From Azorinus chamasolen (taxonomy: Eukaryota > Mollusca > Bivalvia > Cardiida > Solecurtidae): a DNA stretch of 64,000 nucleotides. The stretch is from assembly GCA_963576725.1 (NCBI GenBank), contig OY755243.1, forward strand, positions 41,463,243-41,527,242, written 5' to 3'. Below, in pieces: positions 1 to 11,647 of this stretch; position 1 is the first letter of the stretch; each line of letters starts with the position of its first letter. The translations under genes were made by a program, and so were the position numbers. The notes under the pieces were generated by a model. The model worked only from the letters and a program-made list of their open reading frames with translations, searched no databases and had not been told where the DNA came from.

Positions 1-147
1 ATCATGGATTTTGCCCGTGATAAATGTCTTTAGACATGGCTGCCTTCATATGATCATGGATTAACATGGACATTGTAAGTACAGACATTATTTCTTATAT
101 GAATATTCATGAGGTAAATGGAGCATCTAAGACCTGTCTGTTTAGTC

Positions 148-376
148 TTAACCCATTCCCTTATAGGCTACTTTTAGATACAACCTCTTTGAATAAATCT
201 ACCGAAAAGGAGCATTAACTATAGAAAAGGAAAACTTTAGAATGCTGTAGTTTGAAACCATTGTGATAAATAGAGCATTTGCTCCTATAGGAGCAAATGC
301 TCTATTTATCACAATGGTTTCACAAAGTGACTTTTAAAGAGTCCTCAAAAGTCGTCAATGTGAGGGAATGGGTTAA
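148..376. mobile_element. MITE family A, copy 1
   Basis: Both ends are TTAA followed by an inverted CCCATTCCC(T) terminus. The centre is a near-perfect palindrome of about 66 bp with apex GCTCCTATAGGAGC, flanked by AAACCATTGTGATAAATAG and its complement. The internal arms carry CTACCGAAAAGGAGCATTAA and TGACGACTTTTGA-like segments. No coding capacity. TTAA target duplication with CCC ends is the known signature of piggyBac-type elements, so this is probably a non-autonomous piggyBac-like MITE. Confidence 0.85.
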
Positions 377-560
377 CTAATTCGCTGCCAAATTATGTAG
401 TCTACAAACTTTGTTGTGTGCTACAATTTTTGTTTCATTTTAGTTTTCTTCATTTTTGTTTAAAAAAAAACCAACACCATAGTCACAGAAACAAACAGCT
501 TAGATCCAAATGAGACGCCGAGTGACCCGGCATCTCGATTTGCTCCAGACTGTTTGCATA
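374..560. mobile_element. MITE family F, decayed copy
   Basis: Starts at the TTAA that closes the preceding family A copy and continues with a TTCGCTGCC end and a long T-rich arm. It reaches a core (about 492-553) of AAACAGCTTAGATCCAAATG and its imperfect complement. The right terminus is not recognisable. Confidence 0.55.
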
Positions 561-934
561 TAATAGAGAACTGATTTGTTATATTTTGTAGGCAACTGCA
601 AACATTGAGAATATTTATAGTCGCTGTAATAATTAATTATGCAAGTGGTGCAAATAAATCTCCGTTGTGCAAAAAGGCATTTATTGTCATTGAATTTTAT
701 TCTGATTTGGCAATCATTCATATTTAAAATTCACATGAGACAGATGAGATGATAAGTAAACACGTACATGTATTTGCAGCGGTATTTGGTGATTTACAGG
801 TGTGTTATCTGTATTAAGTTCTTTGGCCAAACATAAACCATCATCGAGACCATTTTATTGGCATTTGATCATAAACTACATCAATATAGATGAAGAAAGT
901 GGCTATTAGGTGCCCTCCGTGACGTTTATACACT

Positions 935-1338
935 TAGAAACTATAGTCGTCATTTAACCTTTTATATGCTTAAGGAACTAGTCGTCATGTTGACCTTTTA
1001 TATACATTACCTTTCATATGCTTACAGTAAAACCTCTCTATAACGGCCACTAAATTACATCAAGTATTTTGTGTTAAATGCACGTGGTTGCTTAAAGCAA
1101 GGTGAAAGTAAAACAGAACGTTTCTATAGGAGCGTTCTGTTTTTCTTTCACCTTGCTTTAAGCCGCCCTAAATACCAACTAATTAACACAATTCAGTAGC
1201 CGTTATAGAGAGGTTTTACTGTAGTCGTCATGTTGACCTTTTATATACTTTGAAACTCGTGATCATTTGATCTTTTATATGCTTAAGAAACTAGTCGTCA
1301 TGTTGACCTTTTATAACTCTGGTCTTTTATATGCTTAG
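935..1338. repeat. 35-bp tandem repeat, split by a MITE
   Basis: Irregular copies of a unit of about 35 bp containing TAGTCGTCATGTTGACC and TTTTATATGCTTA lie on both sides of the family B insertion at 1023-1223. The insertion postdates the tandem array. Confidence 0.6.
1023..1223. mobile_element. MITE family B, copy 1
   Basis: Ends are TACAGTAAAACCTCTCTATA and its inverted complement, bounded by TA. The internal hairpin has GGTGAAAGTAAAACAGAACG arms and an apex of the GCTCCTATAGGAGC type (here slightly diverged). A TA target with CAGT ends is typical of Tc1/mariner-derived MITEs. It sits inside a 35-bp tandem array. Confidence 0.82.
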
Positions 1339-1394
1339 TCTAAACTCATCGCCATACTGTCCAGAGCAACAGATATTCTCAAGTACTAAAATCG

Positions 1395-1496
1395 TCATTT
1401 CTCCACCAAACCCTATGTTGTGACCACTCTTTAGAATCATATTTTCAAGTCGAATCTAAAGAGTGGTCACAGCATTGGGTTTGGTGGAGAAATAAA
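1395..1496. mobile_element. MITE family I, copy 1
   Basis: A short element that is almost entirely a long inverted repeat. The left arm runs from TTTCTCCACCAAACCCTATG through GACCACTCTTTAGAATC, and the right arm is its complement with a few mismatches. A second copy is at 6459-6626. No target duplication could be fixed. Confidence 0.6.
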
Positions 1497-1644
1497 GAAG
1501 TTATTCTTGAAAATGTTTTAATTTACGCAATTTATCTGGACTTCTGCTGACCTCTTGTTGCTCTATAACTGTGGCAAATAGTTTCGATCTAGTAACTCTT
1601 TGACTCATCATGAGCAAAACTGTTAGACATTCTGATCTGGTTTT

Positions 1645-1955
1645 TAAAGTCTGAATCTGAATTCATTCTCAAGTGTCGGATTGGCCAGATGCTTGAGAAT
1701 GACCCCAGACTCAAGTAAAAGGTTTTATAACTTAGGGACCTGATTATAGAAATTACACAGACTAGATTGTTCCAGTCGACAATTACTTAGTGTTGAAATC
1801 GTCAAAGATCGCCTGCTAAATATTTTAGACCAGGTTCCACGATTATAACACATGCTTGAGTCTGAGCTCATTCCTAAGTATATGATTGGTCAGATTTTGA
1901 GTTGACGTAAAACAAGAACAGTATCTGAATTTCAGATACATTAGAATGAGCTCAG
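1645..1955. repeat. Two degenerate family D hairpins
   Basis: The stretches at 1645-1741 and about 1820-1955 keep pieces of the family D arms (TTGAGTCTGA, TTCTCAAG, ATTGGTCAGAT, TTTTATAA), but the hairpin is broken by many substitutions. These look like old copies. Confidence 0.45.
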
Positions 1956-2103
1956 ACGCAAACAGCTGTTTGCAAAGGCAGTTGATCGGGGTTAATCAAT
2001 ATACACGTACATGTATCCCCAGGGTGTAACTGAAAATTACAATCATCTTCTTCAATTAAATGTATGCTATATTTTTTAACCTTTTACCTAATGAATATGC
2101 ATT

Positions 2104-2296
2104 TACAGCAAAACCCATCTAATGCGACGACTTAATGAACAAACATGGCTGTCTTCATAAGCAGGTGGTTGCTTAATGCAGGACGAAAGTTATGGAGCTT
2201 TCTGCATAACTTTCGTCCAGCATTATGCTACCCCCTGCCTTTAACACCCAGAATTAGACCTGTTTCTGATGGTCGCATTAGAGGCGTTTTACTGTA
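2104..2296. mobile_element. MITE family C, copy 1
   Basis: TA-bounded element whose termini resemble family B (TACAG.AAAACC), followed by the family C signature CTAATGCGAC. The inner hairpin pairs GCAGGTGGTTGCTTAATGCA with its complement. The apex is reduced to GGAGCT and the right GTCGCATTAGAGG end is intact. Confidence 0.75.
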
Positions 2297-2719
2297 ATGA
2301 CATTATGAATATTGATTAGATGAATTTTGTAAATGTCATATGGGTACAGAATGTGTTTTGCCATGACACAAATTGTTGAATCGGAACTATATTATTTCAT
2401 AAAGAAACAGCCCCAATAATCCTGATCGGATGGCTGTCTGAGCTTGGTCTACTGTGTTTGCAATGACATGAAAAGGCGTTTCTGTAAGGTAAAAGGTAAA
2501 AACCCAAACACGCCCATGCACAGTGTCAGATTGTCAAACAGTTTCGATCCCGGTATCACGCCTAGTTACTCATCTCTACATATCACGAGTTATAGTCCTG
2601 TTGCACTATGTTCTCCACCCCTCCCCCCCCCCCCCTGAACTCGTACTCTTTGAGCCTTGCTATACGAAAACAGATCTTTAGTGTACGCGAGCATTGTAGA
2701 GCAGTACCAGCCACCGCGA

Positions 2720-2962
2720 TTAACCATTTACTCCACAGATACATTATTTAATGCCTATGCAAACAGAGTATACCCAGATCAGAAGGCTACTGCGGGAGCC
2801 GTCTGATCAGGGTCTTTCCTGTTTGCCTATGAAATACTATATCTAATTCTACAGTGTCTGTCATGGCCTCTCATGTGCTCATATACCGTTATAAAAACTC
2901 ATTTATGCAATATTGAAAATGTGTTGATTTCTGGCATGACTATTCATGAAGTTAACGGTTAA
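2720..2962. mobile_element. MITE family E, copy 1
   Basis: TTAA is present at both edges. The core palindrome (2759-2828) pairs TGCAAACAGAGTATACCCAG with CTGTTTGC on the other arm. The right part carries the family hallmark CATGAATATTCATGAAGTAA-like sequence, partly decayed. A 12-base C run lies just outside at 2624-2635. Confidence 0.65.
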
Positions 2963-3300
2963 AGACATTACCCAGGTCCATTCAATGATTCCCCCCCCCA
3001 TTGTTCTCAATAGGCGTGAAAGTAACAGTAAAAGCATGATACAAGTGTGCAAAATATGGCAATCCGTCTCATTCTGTCTAGAGAGGCCCTGCCATAATAA
3101 AAAATAAAAACATATACTGCATTAGTGACAATCTAATCATTTCAAAATCATCAAATGTAAGAGACGGGCCTCACATGGAACGCTCCAGTGGTTCTTGACA
3201 GGCAAACTGCTATAGCTCTTACCATGTGCTGCATGCTTTTTCACAGGTTAGCTGTAAAGACCCAAGCCGGCCAAGGGAATGTCTTTAAATCGCGGCTTGT

Positions 3301-3449
3301 GGGTCCATGCTTATAAAGCTTTTAGTTGAGTCTGAGTTTCGTTCTCAAGCTTTTGATTGGTCAGATTTGAGCCAGAGGCTCAAATCTGACCAATCAAAAG
3401 CTTGAGAACGTACTCAGACTCAACTAAAAGTTTTATAAGCATGGACCCT
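3301..3449. mobile_element. MITE family D, copy 1
   Basis: One large hairpin of about 145 bp. The left arm starts GGGTCCATGCTTATAAAGCT and includes GTTGAGTCTGAG, CTCAAGCTTTTGATTGGTCA and GATTTGAGCC; the right arm is its complement ending AAGCATGGACCC. The flank continues as half of an E-type core (CCTGATCAGGTTCTGCACTG), so it probably sits in an older hairpin element. It ends about 180 bp upstream of gene 1. Confidence 0.8.
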
Positions 3450-3627
3450 GATCAGGTTCTGCACTGTTCGTCAGACAAGTCAGTGAATCAGAAAAGGTTC
3501 TGATGTTTGGCAAAATCAGAATTCGCGTTTCAAACCCGGCGGTTGATCGAGATCTATATTCCTTGTAAGGCCTAAAGTTTTGATTTTGTATAGAGGGGTT
3601 AATTTGAAATTGATTTGTGTTGTAGAT

Positions 3628-3876
3628 ATGAATGCTGGTTTAGTGTTTTGCTTGTTGGCTCTGGCTGCCGGGGTCTCGGCCCAGTACATGCCGTATCCAT
3701 ACATGACTGGAATGAACGGTATCGCTGGGATGCAACTACAATTTGACCAGTTCGGAGGTGTTATGGACTACGATGCTGGACCAGGAGGAGCCCGAGGACT
3801 CCCGATTTGGGGCGGGGCTTGTGCTAACTGTCCTAGCGGGATCCGGCCCGATGGACGTGGGCTGTACCCGATGTAG
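3628..3876 (+). CDS. Gene 1: small secreted Gly/Met/Pro-rich protein, 82 aa
   Basis: Function unknown; probably a small secreted matrix-type protein. I chose the ATG at 3628 because a 3' splice site (T-rich tract ending TGTAG at 3621-3625) lies two bases upstream, the same layout as the three other genes here, and because it starts a clean signal peptide. Residues 1-18 form a hydrophobic signal sequence, with cleavage expected after VSA before QY. The mature 64 residues are rich in Gly, Met, Tyr and Pro. The stretch GGARGLPIWGG aligns with GGRRGMPYMGG of gene 2 (7 of 11 identical); the downstream half of the shared module is missing. It has a CxxC pair (CANC), while the other three mature proteins have no cysteine. 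The upstream 5' exon is not identified. The stop is TAG at 3874-3876. No AATAAA was seen nearby. It could be a truncated paralogue rather than a functional gene. Confidence 0.68.
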   Translation: MNAGLVFCLLALAAGVSAQYMPYPYMTGMNGIAGMQLQFDQFGGVMDYDAGPGGARGLPIWGGACANCPSGIRPDGRGLYPM

Positions 3877-4272
3877 AAATCTACTGTTACAATAACGCGA
3901 TCTTAAGTGCTGGTTATGTGAGTTTGGACAGGCTAAAACAAAAGTTAAAATGGTATAAAATGCATCATTAAGTTTTGTGGACAGATATTTTTGCAGCCCA
4001 CCTCTGTGCAATAGATGCATTACTTGATATATTTCGTAATAAGATGATAACCATCTGTCAAATAACGATACTCACGTGAAACAACAATGACTGTGGGTTA
4101 TAAGACGAATTATTTACCAAGCAGTAAGATTTCATAGTCAGTTGTTGCTTTTTGTTTGTTAAGAAATGCTCTTCGGAATTCGTATTTATATATTTATACC
4201 AATGTTATTATATTGTTGATATCTGTATGGATTTTGAATGATGTCACTAGAAAACTATTATCCTGTATGGTA

Positions 4273-4518
4273 TTAACCCTTTCTCTCATATCACAACTTT
4301 TCAGGCATTAGCAAACAGAGGGGAGTCAGATTAGACGGCTCCTAGAGGAGCCGTCTGATCATGGTCTGCTCTGTTCGCTAATGGAATTTGATATATTTGT
4401 TTCTTAAATTTCTAAAATGGCTACAATGTTCCACCTTCCACATTTTATTATAGCTATTTTGTCCATGAATATCCAGTAGATATTGAAAATTGGACTAAAT
4501 ATAGAACAAGGGAGAGTT
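4273..4518. mobile_element. MITE family E variant
   Basis: TTAA left end followed by CCCTTTCTCTCATA. The core at 4307-4379 pairs CAAACAGAG...GACGGCTCC with GGAGCCGTC...CTCTGTTCG around apex GGCTCCTAGAGGAGCC. The right half matches the copy at 53665-53915 (GCTACAATGTTCCACCTTCC), which defines a subfamily. The right end is decayed. It lies about 400 bp downstream of gene 1. Confidence 0.72.
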
Positions 4519-4878
4519 ATGCTATTGAAATAGTTAAAACAGTGGGACAGTTGTGTAATGTGTCAAAGACAACTCGTGTGACAGTGACAACATATTTAAT
4601 GAAGAAATCTTTAAAGATAAAATAGGCAACTAGCTGAGAAATGGTTTATAATGAGGCAATCTACATGATGCCTATATTTATTTAATACACTAGTTATATG
4701 TAGTATTTAATGTATATGTATGTATTAACCCTTTACTGCTTACAGAAGCATTTTGGTACCTAGAGAAATAGACTAGATGCAGGATCTGCTCTGTTTACTT
4801 ATGACATAACATATGTCTATTTCTACAGATAGTGCCTTGGTAAAATTCCCCTGTTCACGATACCATTATGAACATTTG

Positions 4879-5022
4879 GGTCCATGCTTATAAAGCTTTT
4901 TATTTGAGTCTGAGCTCGTTCTCAAGCTTTTGATTGGTCAGTTTGAGCTTAAGGCTCAAATCTGACCAATCAAAAACTTGAGAACGAACTCAGACTCAAC
5001 TAAAACGTTTTATAATCATGGC
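4879..5022. mobile_element. MITE family D, copy 2
   Basis: Hairpin with GGGTCCATGCTTATAAAGCT at the left and a slightly mutated complement (TATAATCATGG) at the right, apex GAGCTTAAGGCTC. The surroundings hold E-type right-arm sequence (GACATAAATAGTCATGGAGT, then GGGTTAA near 5076). Confidence 0.75.
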
Positions 5023-5307
5023 TACAGATTTATTCAAAGTCATTATTTCTGACATAAATAGTCATGGAGTTAAGGGTTAATATATGAATGCCCCTGACTA
5101 TATACATTTTGTAATGAAAATATTTTAGAAAACTATTCGGGTGAGATTTACTTGAAAAACAAAAACAAAGCAAAACATCGGTGTGTTCAGTTTGATTTGG
5201 GTGTAAAACTGAAGTAGAAGTATGTCCGCTATTCTTTCAACACACGAAACGAAACCTGCCATTGTTATATAAAACGATTAAGGTACCCTTTCAACCCTGA
5301 ATTATCA

Positions 5308-5617
5308 GAGTGGGATAGTCAATCAATGTTTAACTATAGAGTGGAATAGCCCATCAATGTCTAACTATAGTGTGGAATAGCCCATCAATGTCTAACTATA
5401 GTGTGGGATAGCCCATCAATGTTTAACTATAGTGTGGGATAGCCCATCAATGTTTAACTATAGTGTGGGATAGCCCATCAATGTTTAACTATAGAGTGGA
5501 ATAGCCCATCAATGTCTAACTATAGAGTGGAATAGCCCATCAATGTCTAACTATAGAGTGGAATAGCCCATCAATGTCTAACTATAGAGTGGAATAGCCC
5601 ATCAATGTTTAACTATA
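5308..5617. repeat. 31-bp minisatellite, 10 units
   Basis: Ten head-to-tail units of 31 bp containing GGAATAGCCCATCAATGT and CTAACTATA. Units differ mostly at GAGTGGAA versus GTGTGGGA and TCTAA versus TTTAA. Variant units are clustered, which suggests recent local duplication. No protein is implied. Confidence 0.9.
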
Positions 5618-8385
5618 GTGTCCACTCAGTATGAAAGGCTTCAACTTGCTAGAATATTTTGAATGACAGTGCAGACACTGATAAATTAGTGTTTATTGTG
5701 ACACAAAGGGGTAAGAGGTTTGCTCCGTTATCATTTTAAGAACAAATATTGTACTTGATAATAACTGAAGGTGATCTAAAGCAAAAGCAATATTTAAGAA
5801 TTTTGTAACAGACTTAAGAATTTTATCAAATTCATGTTGGGTTTAATTACCTGTTCCTTGCAAAAACCAGAATTTTCTATTCTAAAATATAACAGAATAT
5901 CTCTAAGGTTTCTGTTAAGATAAAATTATTTGACACGTCTTCTCTAAATATAAGTGTAATACCCCTAAGAAGTTAAGCCTGGTATTAAGTAATTACTTAA
6001 GAATGTTCGTGAAACGGGGACCTGAACCCTTGGCTTTGGGTATACACTGTTTGCATATGATAGAGTATGTGCAACCGGGGTTAATACATATAAACTATTT
6101 ATTATATTATAGATGTGATCATGTGAATCTCACTTGTTTTGTGTGCGTATAATGTTAAGGAAACGTGTCAATTTAAATTCAAAAACTAGTTTGGGACAAT
6201 GAATAAATTAACATTGTTTCCCTTAAAAACAGGTGGCTGCTTAATGCGACGCGACAGTTAAGCAGAACGCTTATATGGGTTCGTCTTACATTAAGGTGCC
6301 ACTTGTTTTATAGATCGAGAATTACAACTGTATCCGTGTGGTCGTTGTAGAGAGGTTTTATTGTGTGCAATGAGAGAATGTGCCTTTGGAATTTTATAGT
6401 CTAAATAGTTCCAGATACGATGCATAAATTAAAACATTTTCACAAATAACTTCTTTTTTTCTCCACCAACGCCTATATGTTGTGACCACGCGTTGGAATC
6501 GTCTCTATCTATCTATTGGTACTGCTTCAAACCCTAGCGGGTAATTTTGAGCAGCTGCATTTTTAGCAGCTCTTTGAGACGATTCTAAAGAGTGGTTACA
6601 ACATAGACTTTGGTGGAGAAATAACGAGTTCAGTACTTGAGTACGCACGTTTATCTGTTACTTCGGAACTCTCATGCAGACACCAAAGCCAGCCACTAAG
6701 TTAGAGGACACGGATTTAGACAATGATCTACACTATCTATAAGATGGGGCTAATAAAGCACTATATTAGCTGATGGATACTCTAATAAGACGCACAATCT
6801 CTGATGTTAAGAAACGTTTCTCTATTAACCCATTGCTCTCACCATCCTATAACGAGACATAGACAAATCTTGTATACCCAGATCAGAAGAAATCAATCTG
6901 ATCAGGGCATGCACTGTTTGCTAAATTAATCGATATCAGCGGTTTACACCAGCATATATTTGGTTCGCTCTGTCCCTCAACGTATTATGCGATGGGTTAC
7001 AATGTCATTTTGGGCGAGTTTATTGTAAAGAATACGGGAGTAAATGGGTTAAGTATATACTACACAGAGAGGGATAACTGAACTTAGAATTAAGTATTTT
7101 AAAAGTTTTTATGGATGTATGACTGATACAGTACGCCCCCTTTAACCCTTTTAATAAAGAAGAAATTAGGCATTTTAGGCAGGTTGCTGCTAAATGCATG
7201 ATGAAAGTCGTGCAGCAAACTCCTTTGGAAGCTTTCTGTATTACTTTCACCCTGCAATAAACTGCCACCTGTCTTAAGGATCGTAAATAATATTCATTTA
7301 AACGTCCAGTTTAACCATTTCCTCCTTTTCTCTAGTTAATGCTCCTTTTCGGTAGGTTTATTCAAAGTGGTTGGATCTGAAAATAGCCTATGAGGGAATG
7401 GGAGGTTTTAATGTATACTATGTTGACAAAAATGCATTCATATGTTAGGACAATGTGGCGGTGACTGTATAAAAGAGATATATTTATAAACATATAATAG
7501 CTTTTAAATAAAATCTTAAAGAAATACCGTTTCGTGAAATTTGTATATTAACCATCAGTCTGCTGAGTAAATGTTTGGCAGTAGAAAATTTTGTCCCCAT
7601 CATTTTTTGTTTTTAGATATCTTGCATATCTTTCCGAAACATTACTGAGTGCCAAACACCTGGGATCATGATGAGCCATCGAGTAACTCGGTTTCTCGCC
7701 AAGGTCCAAACCGTGTTCAAGATAATCATTCATTTACCCACAACAGGTTAGTGTGACCCGCTGTTTAGTTATTTTCAAAGAAGAATCATTGCATTGTTTG
7801 GCAATGCTCCGTTGCTATAAAGCTTAACCCTTTGAAAAAACAGTCTGTTAAACCCTGACCTGGTACACATTTGACATACATTCGATTTGTTCAAGCTTTT
7901 AAGAACCTATTGTGTCTCATCTGAGTCTAGACTGTTTGCAAATGTCAGCCAGTTCACGGTTAGAATGAGAAGGGCCAAAGAAACGAATTTCGTGCTCAAG
8001 ACTTTTGAGTTTTCATAGCACATCATAACATACACTACAACACTACTGTTTCTATTGACGAATCTTGAAGTGTACTACGTACAAATCTTGTTCTAAAGTC
8101 AGTGCAAGTAATTAATTTGTTAAAGTTGATATCTAAACTAAGTATTGAACACAATTTTCATTGAACGTTTCATTACCTCATGGCCTGATCAAGGTCTGCT
8201 GTTTGCTCTTGAAATAATATAGATACGATTCTACAGTTTCTGTCATTTTCCTTTGTTCATGTGCCATTAGAAAAAATAAATTAATCAATAGTTACATGTA
8301 TGATGTCATTATATCTTGCATGAATATTCATGAAGTAAAGGGTTAAATCTCATCTTTCATAGAACAGTTTCGTGATGCAATGTAA
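5618..8385. other. Gene-less stretch with MITE debris
   Basis: No supported gene. Recognisable pieces: a family C remnant at 6226-6365 (CAGGTGGCTGCTTAATGCGA...), an E-like core near 6880-6945, a C hairpin at about 7168-7276 (GGCAGGTTGCTGC...GCCACCTGTCTT), and the right half of family A at 7321-7410 (TCTCTAGTTAATGCTCCTTT). The stretches 5618-6225 and 7411-8385 show nothing I recognise apart from a few E-type arm fragments near 8190-8345. Confidence 0.5.
6459..6626. mobile_element. MITE family I, copy 2
   Basis: Terminal inverted repeats of about 45 bp (TTTCTCCACCAACGCCTATA at the left; TTTGGTGGAGAAATAA at the right), with GACCAC...GAATCGTCTC matched by GAGACGATTC. About 60 bp of unrelated sequence, including a smaller AGCAGCT hairpin, sits in the loop, so this copy is longer than the one at 1395-1496. 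Confidence 0.6.
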
Positions 8386-8774
8386 CCTGTGTATAACGAC
8401 CATATAATAAATACGGACATCCATAAGAGCAGGCGGTTGCTTAATGCAGGATGAAGTAATGCAGAAAACTCCTAGTGGAATTTCCTGCACCATTTTCGTC
8501 CTGAATTAACCCTTTCTTTCATATTAACGCACTTTAATGCATGTGCAATCAGAGTAGACTGCTCCTATAGCAGTCGTCTGATCCCTGATGTGATCTGATT
8601 CATTTTGAAATTATAATAGATCTGTACAGTTTCTACCAATACCAGAGAATCCTGTGCACATACGCCTTTAAAAAACCCAAAAAAAACCCCAACAAAAACA
8701 AACAAACAAAAGAATTATAATAATTAAAAATTAGACATAGTTCTACTGGTGGCTGTCGACAGGTTTTACCGTAG
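8386..8774. mobile_element. Family C MITE split by a family E insertion
   Basis: The left part (8386-8509) is a C hairpin with GCAGGCGGTTGCTTAATGCA and its paired arm. At its TTAA (8506-8509) the sequence switches to a family E left end (CCCTTTCTTTCATATTAACG) and a decayed E core (about 8552-8605). The C right end returns near 8745-8774 (GTGGCTGTCGACAGGTTTTA). The E right end has been replaced by an A-rich run. Confidence 0.55.
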
Positions 8775-8961
8775 TTTTCAAGCAGGTTAGCTACAGATTA
8801 AGTCTCGTACATTGTACTAAAATGACAATGTACTAAATGTCAAAGAAGGAAGAGGTATTTGAAGAAGGAGCCGTCTCCCCTTTTGATATGAATATGAATC
8901 ATAAAAGTCTTGTCGCCTGGCTGTTAGCCGTTCTCCCACTAAGCGCCACTTCACTGACATT

Positions 8962-9026
8962 TGCAGACAGTTTAGATTCAGATGAGACACAGAGTAACTC
9001 GGTGTCTCATCAGGATCCAAACTGTT
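8962..9026. repeat. Family F core hairpin
   Basis: GCAGACAGTTTAGATTCAGA pairs with ATCAGGATCCAAACTGTTTG around an apex of GAGTAACTCGGTGTC type. The outer arms (to about 8790 and 9130) are too decayed to place the termini. Confidence 0.55.
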
Positions 9027-9039
9027 TGGCATTCGATCA

Positions 9040-10079
9040 ATAGTTTCTCAAACTCTTGATTGAATCGGAAGTAGTCAAACTGCCGCAGATCCAGAATTTA
9101 GCAGCCATTAGTTATTACTGCAAGGTTAAGGGTTTAATAGCACTTGCGTTTCCTGTACATCTCACGTGTACATAGACAATAAAAAATGTCTGTTTCTTCG
9201 GACGCGACCCATTTGGCACGTGGTATGATTGCAAGTCAGTTAGCCATATCATAATCTGCAGTCGAACAATGATGACAGATGAAGACAACAAATGAAAATA
9301 CATCTAATCATTTTAATACTTTAACTCGTTTTTAAAATGCAGGAGAACAAATATTACTGGTACTGTCGAACAGTGCAGACCCAGATCAGAGGGCCTCTGA
9401 TCAGGGTCTGCACTATGTGCCATTCAAATTAAACCTTTTATACTATATGGACAAATGGACTCTGTAGTTAAAACTTTCAAGGGTGAACACTCAAGTAGTT
9501 AACTGGAAATTGCAAACAGTGTAGACTAAGATGAGAGGGATTATGACCCTTTGATCAGGATCTGTATTTTTGTCATTAGAACTCTGTAGTGATTTAATCT
9601 TCTATATATAATGGACTTTATCATGAAACAATGATAGATAATTCCATCTTTTAAACTCAGCATTCAAAGGGTTGAAATAAAACGTACATATAAGACGTAC
9701 ATACCAATTGAAGTCACAGTTTGCATGAACATATACCAGGTTTAACCTTTAGTTTGTCTTACGACAGCAATATTTATGACCATTGCAGCACCGCGTGCCT
9801 TTATAATCGACATTTAAATGTTTAAAGGGGTGTTTAAGGTAGGGCGTAATGAAGGACGAATGAACTGCAAACAGTTCATTTAGGCTTCCACATTAGCTCT
9901 TTTCAGTTTTCTGCATTACTTTTGCATTGCATTAAGCAATCACTTTGTATTAAAGGCGCATATGTTATATCCGTGAATGGTTGCTTAATACTTTACCTCC
10001 ATTCCACGCCAGACCTCTTGTACTCTTGTAGGTTTCGTCTGTTCAGGGTCTGCTCTGTTTGCTTGTGGAATTTGTATAT
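9040..10079. other. Gene-less stretch with E/C hairpin remnants
   Basis: An E-type core lies at 9371-9421 (GTGCAGACCCAGATCAGAGG with its complement) and a weaker one at 9516-9578. A degenerate family C hairpin spans about 9835-9960. The rest shows no gene. Confidence 0.45.
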
Positions 10080-10247
10080 GGGACTATATATGAAAATAGA
10101 ATAGAAGCCAGTATCGGATTATATATAAAATAGAATAGAACCACTATGGGACTTTATATAAAAATAGAATAGAAGCCACTATGGGACTATATATAAAAAT
10201 AGAATAGAATCCACTATGGGACTATATATAAAATAGAATAGAAGGCA
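10080..10247. repeat. 35-bp minisatellite, about 4.5 units
   Basis: Units of about 35 bp built on GGGACTATATATAAAAATAG and AATAGAAGCCACTAT, with indels of 1-3 bp. Confidence 0.85.
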
Positions 10248-11344
10248 GGCAGGGAATTCGGAAATGACACACGACGGTGTACAGCAACACCAGCGACATA
10301 AATGTAATGCGTTCTTGCATACGACCTTCATTGCACTGTTCCTTGACTGTTCAACACCGATATCAAATAGAGCACTGCGATACTAAAAAGGTCACGTAGT
10401 GTCAAACGATGTAGGGCATTAGGGAAGTATGTAAGTACTGAATCACAGCAATCAAAGAGCGCTCATACACACACATATCATACACATTTACTGTACACAT
10501 ACACATAGAACTGGTCCAACACCGACAACATATTAGCTGCTCCAAAACTAAAACTCATCAACATCAAAAGGTAAGATGTGATACTTAATAGGATAGTTTG
10601 GAGTTAAAAGTACACGCCACGACATTGAAAGATCAGATAGCGCCAATTTAAGCATACTGAATTTCACAAGCACTGAGTCACAGCAATCGAGGACCACTCA
10701 TACACACGCATACACATTCAAATGTACAAAAGTATGAACGATGCAACGTACATACAAAAATTCACACAAATACACATAAAAATACCACTGTGATTTAAAC
10801 CATTGTATGGGGACACGTCCAACATCACACTTATCCTATCGTCAACTATCGTCACCCAGTCATACCCAGCAAATATACCCCGCCCAACTGCTCCACAACA
10901 GAAGTGACGGTTAATTCAACAGTGTATATGTAAGTAAAACAAGAAACATATATAGAAAAAGGATTCGTTAAATACACCAAGCGGAACTATGCCACATAAT
11001 TTCAGCATGCGCCTTCAACGAACCTGAAGCCAGTCACATTTACCGAAGTCAGAATAGCTGTAGAGAAGCCATTATGGATACGGCAGGGAAAGAACAACGT
11101 ACAAATATTCGACACCCTCCTTCCGTCTCCGGATTTGGAAGTTCACCACCATGGATTACTGTGTCCTTCCTGTCATCGCACATCAAAGATGGAAACATGA
11201 TGATCGAGTGTAGAGGGACCGACCACCAAACATGCAGTGCGTTCGCACAATAGTGTTGGATTATTGGACTTTAAATATTTTACAAATATTTGTGCACTTT
11301 CAAGAATCTGTATGAGTTGTTATTGTTTCAAAATACTCCATGCC
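10248..11344. other. Gene-less stretch with a diverged internal duplication
   Basis: Two related segments near 10430-10520 and 10670-10740 share AAGTACTGAATCACAGCAAT-like and CTCATACACACGCATACACA-like sequence. About 10975-11253 is open on the + strand for roughly 93 codons without a good ATG; its translation is not one I recognise. It could be a relic of a transposable element or a short exon. No gene is called. Confidence 0.35.
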
Positions 11345-11452
11345 CCGAGGTTATAAAACGGTTTGCTTGAGTCTCAGATCATTTCCGAGAATCTGACCAA
11401 TTAGATACTTGAGAATGAACTGAGATTCGGAAGTTTATAACTTCGGACCCTG
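11345..11452. repeat. Diverged family D hairpin
   Basis: Keeps GAGGTTATAAAACGGTTTGC, CTTGAGTCTCAGATC and GAGAATCTGACCAATTAGAT and their approximate complements ending TTATAACTTCGGACCCTG. Older than the copies at 3301 or 37291. Confidence 0.5.
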
Positions 11453-11647
11453 ATCTTGTATTTCTTCAGGATATGAGTATATTCTAGAACGAAATTTAGT
11501 GCACGTTCTTGGGGTCAATGACCTGTCTCATAATATAAAGGGACTGTGTTATTACCGTAAGTATGTCGTTATGGTGATAGATACTGGGCAATAAAGTATC
11601 TGACCGCACGGTCAGAGCAGGCGTGGCTAGGTCAGTGAGTAATGGGA

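Noticed and set aside
8817..9043. Small overlapping frames on both strands
   Set aside because: They read through an F-type hairpin; no motif or start support.
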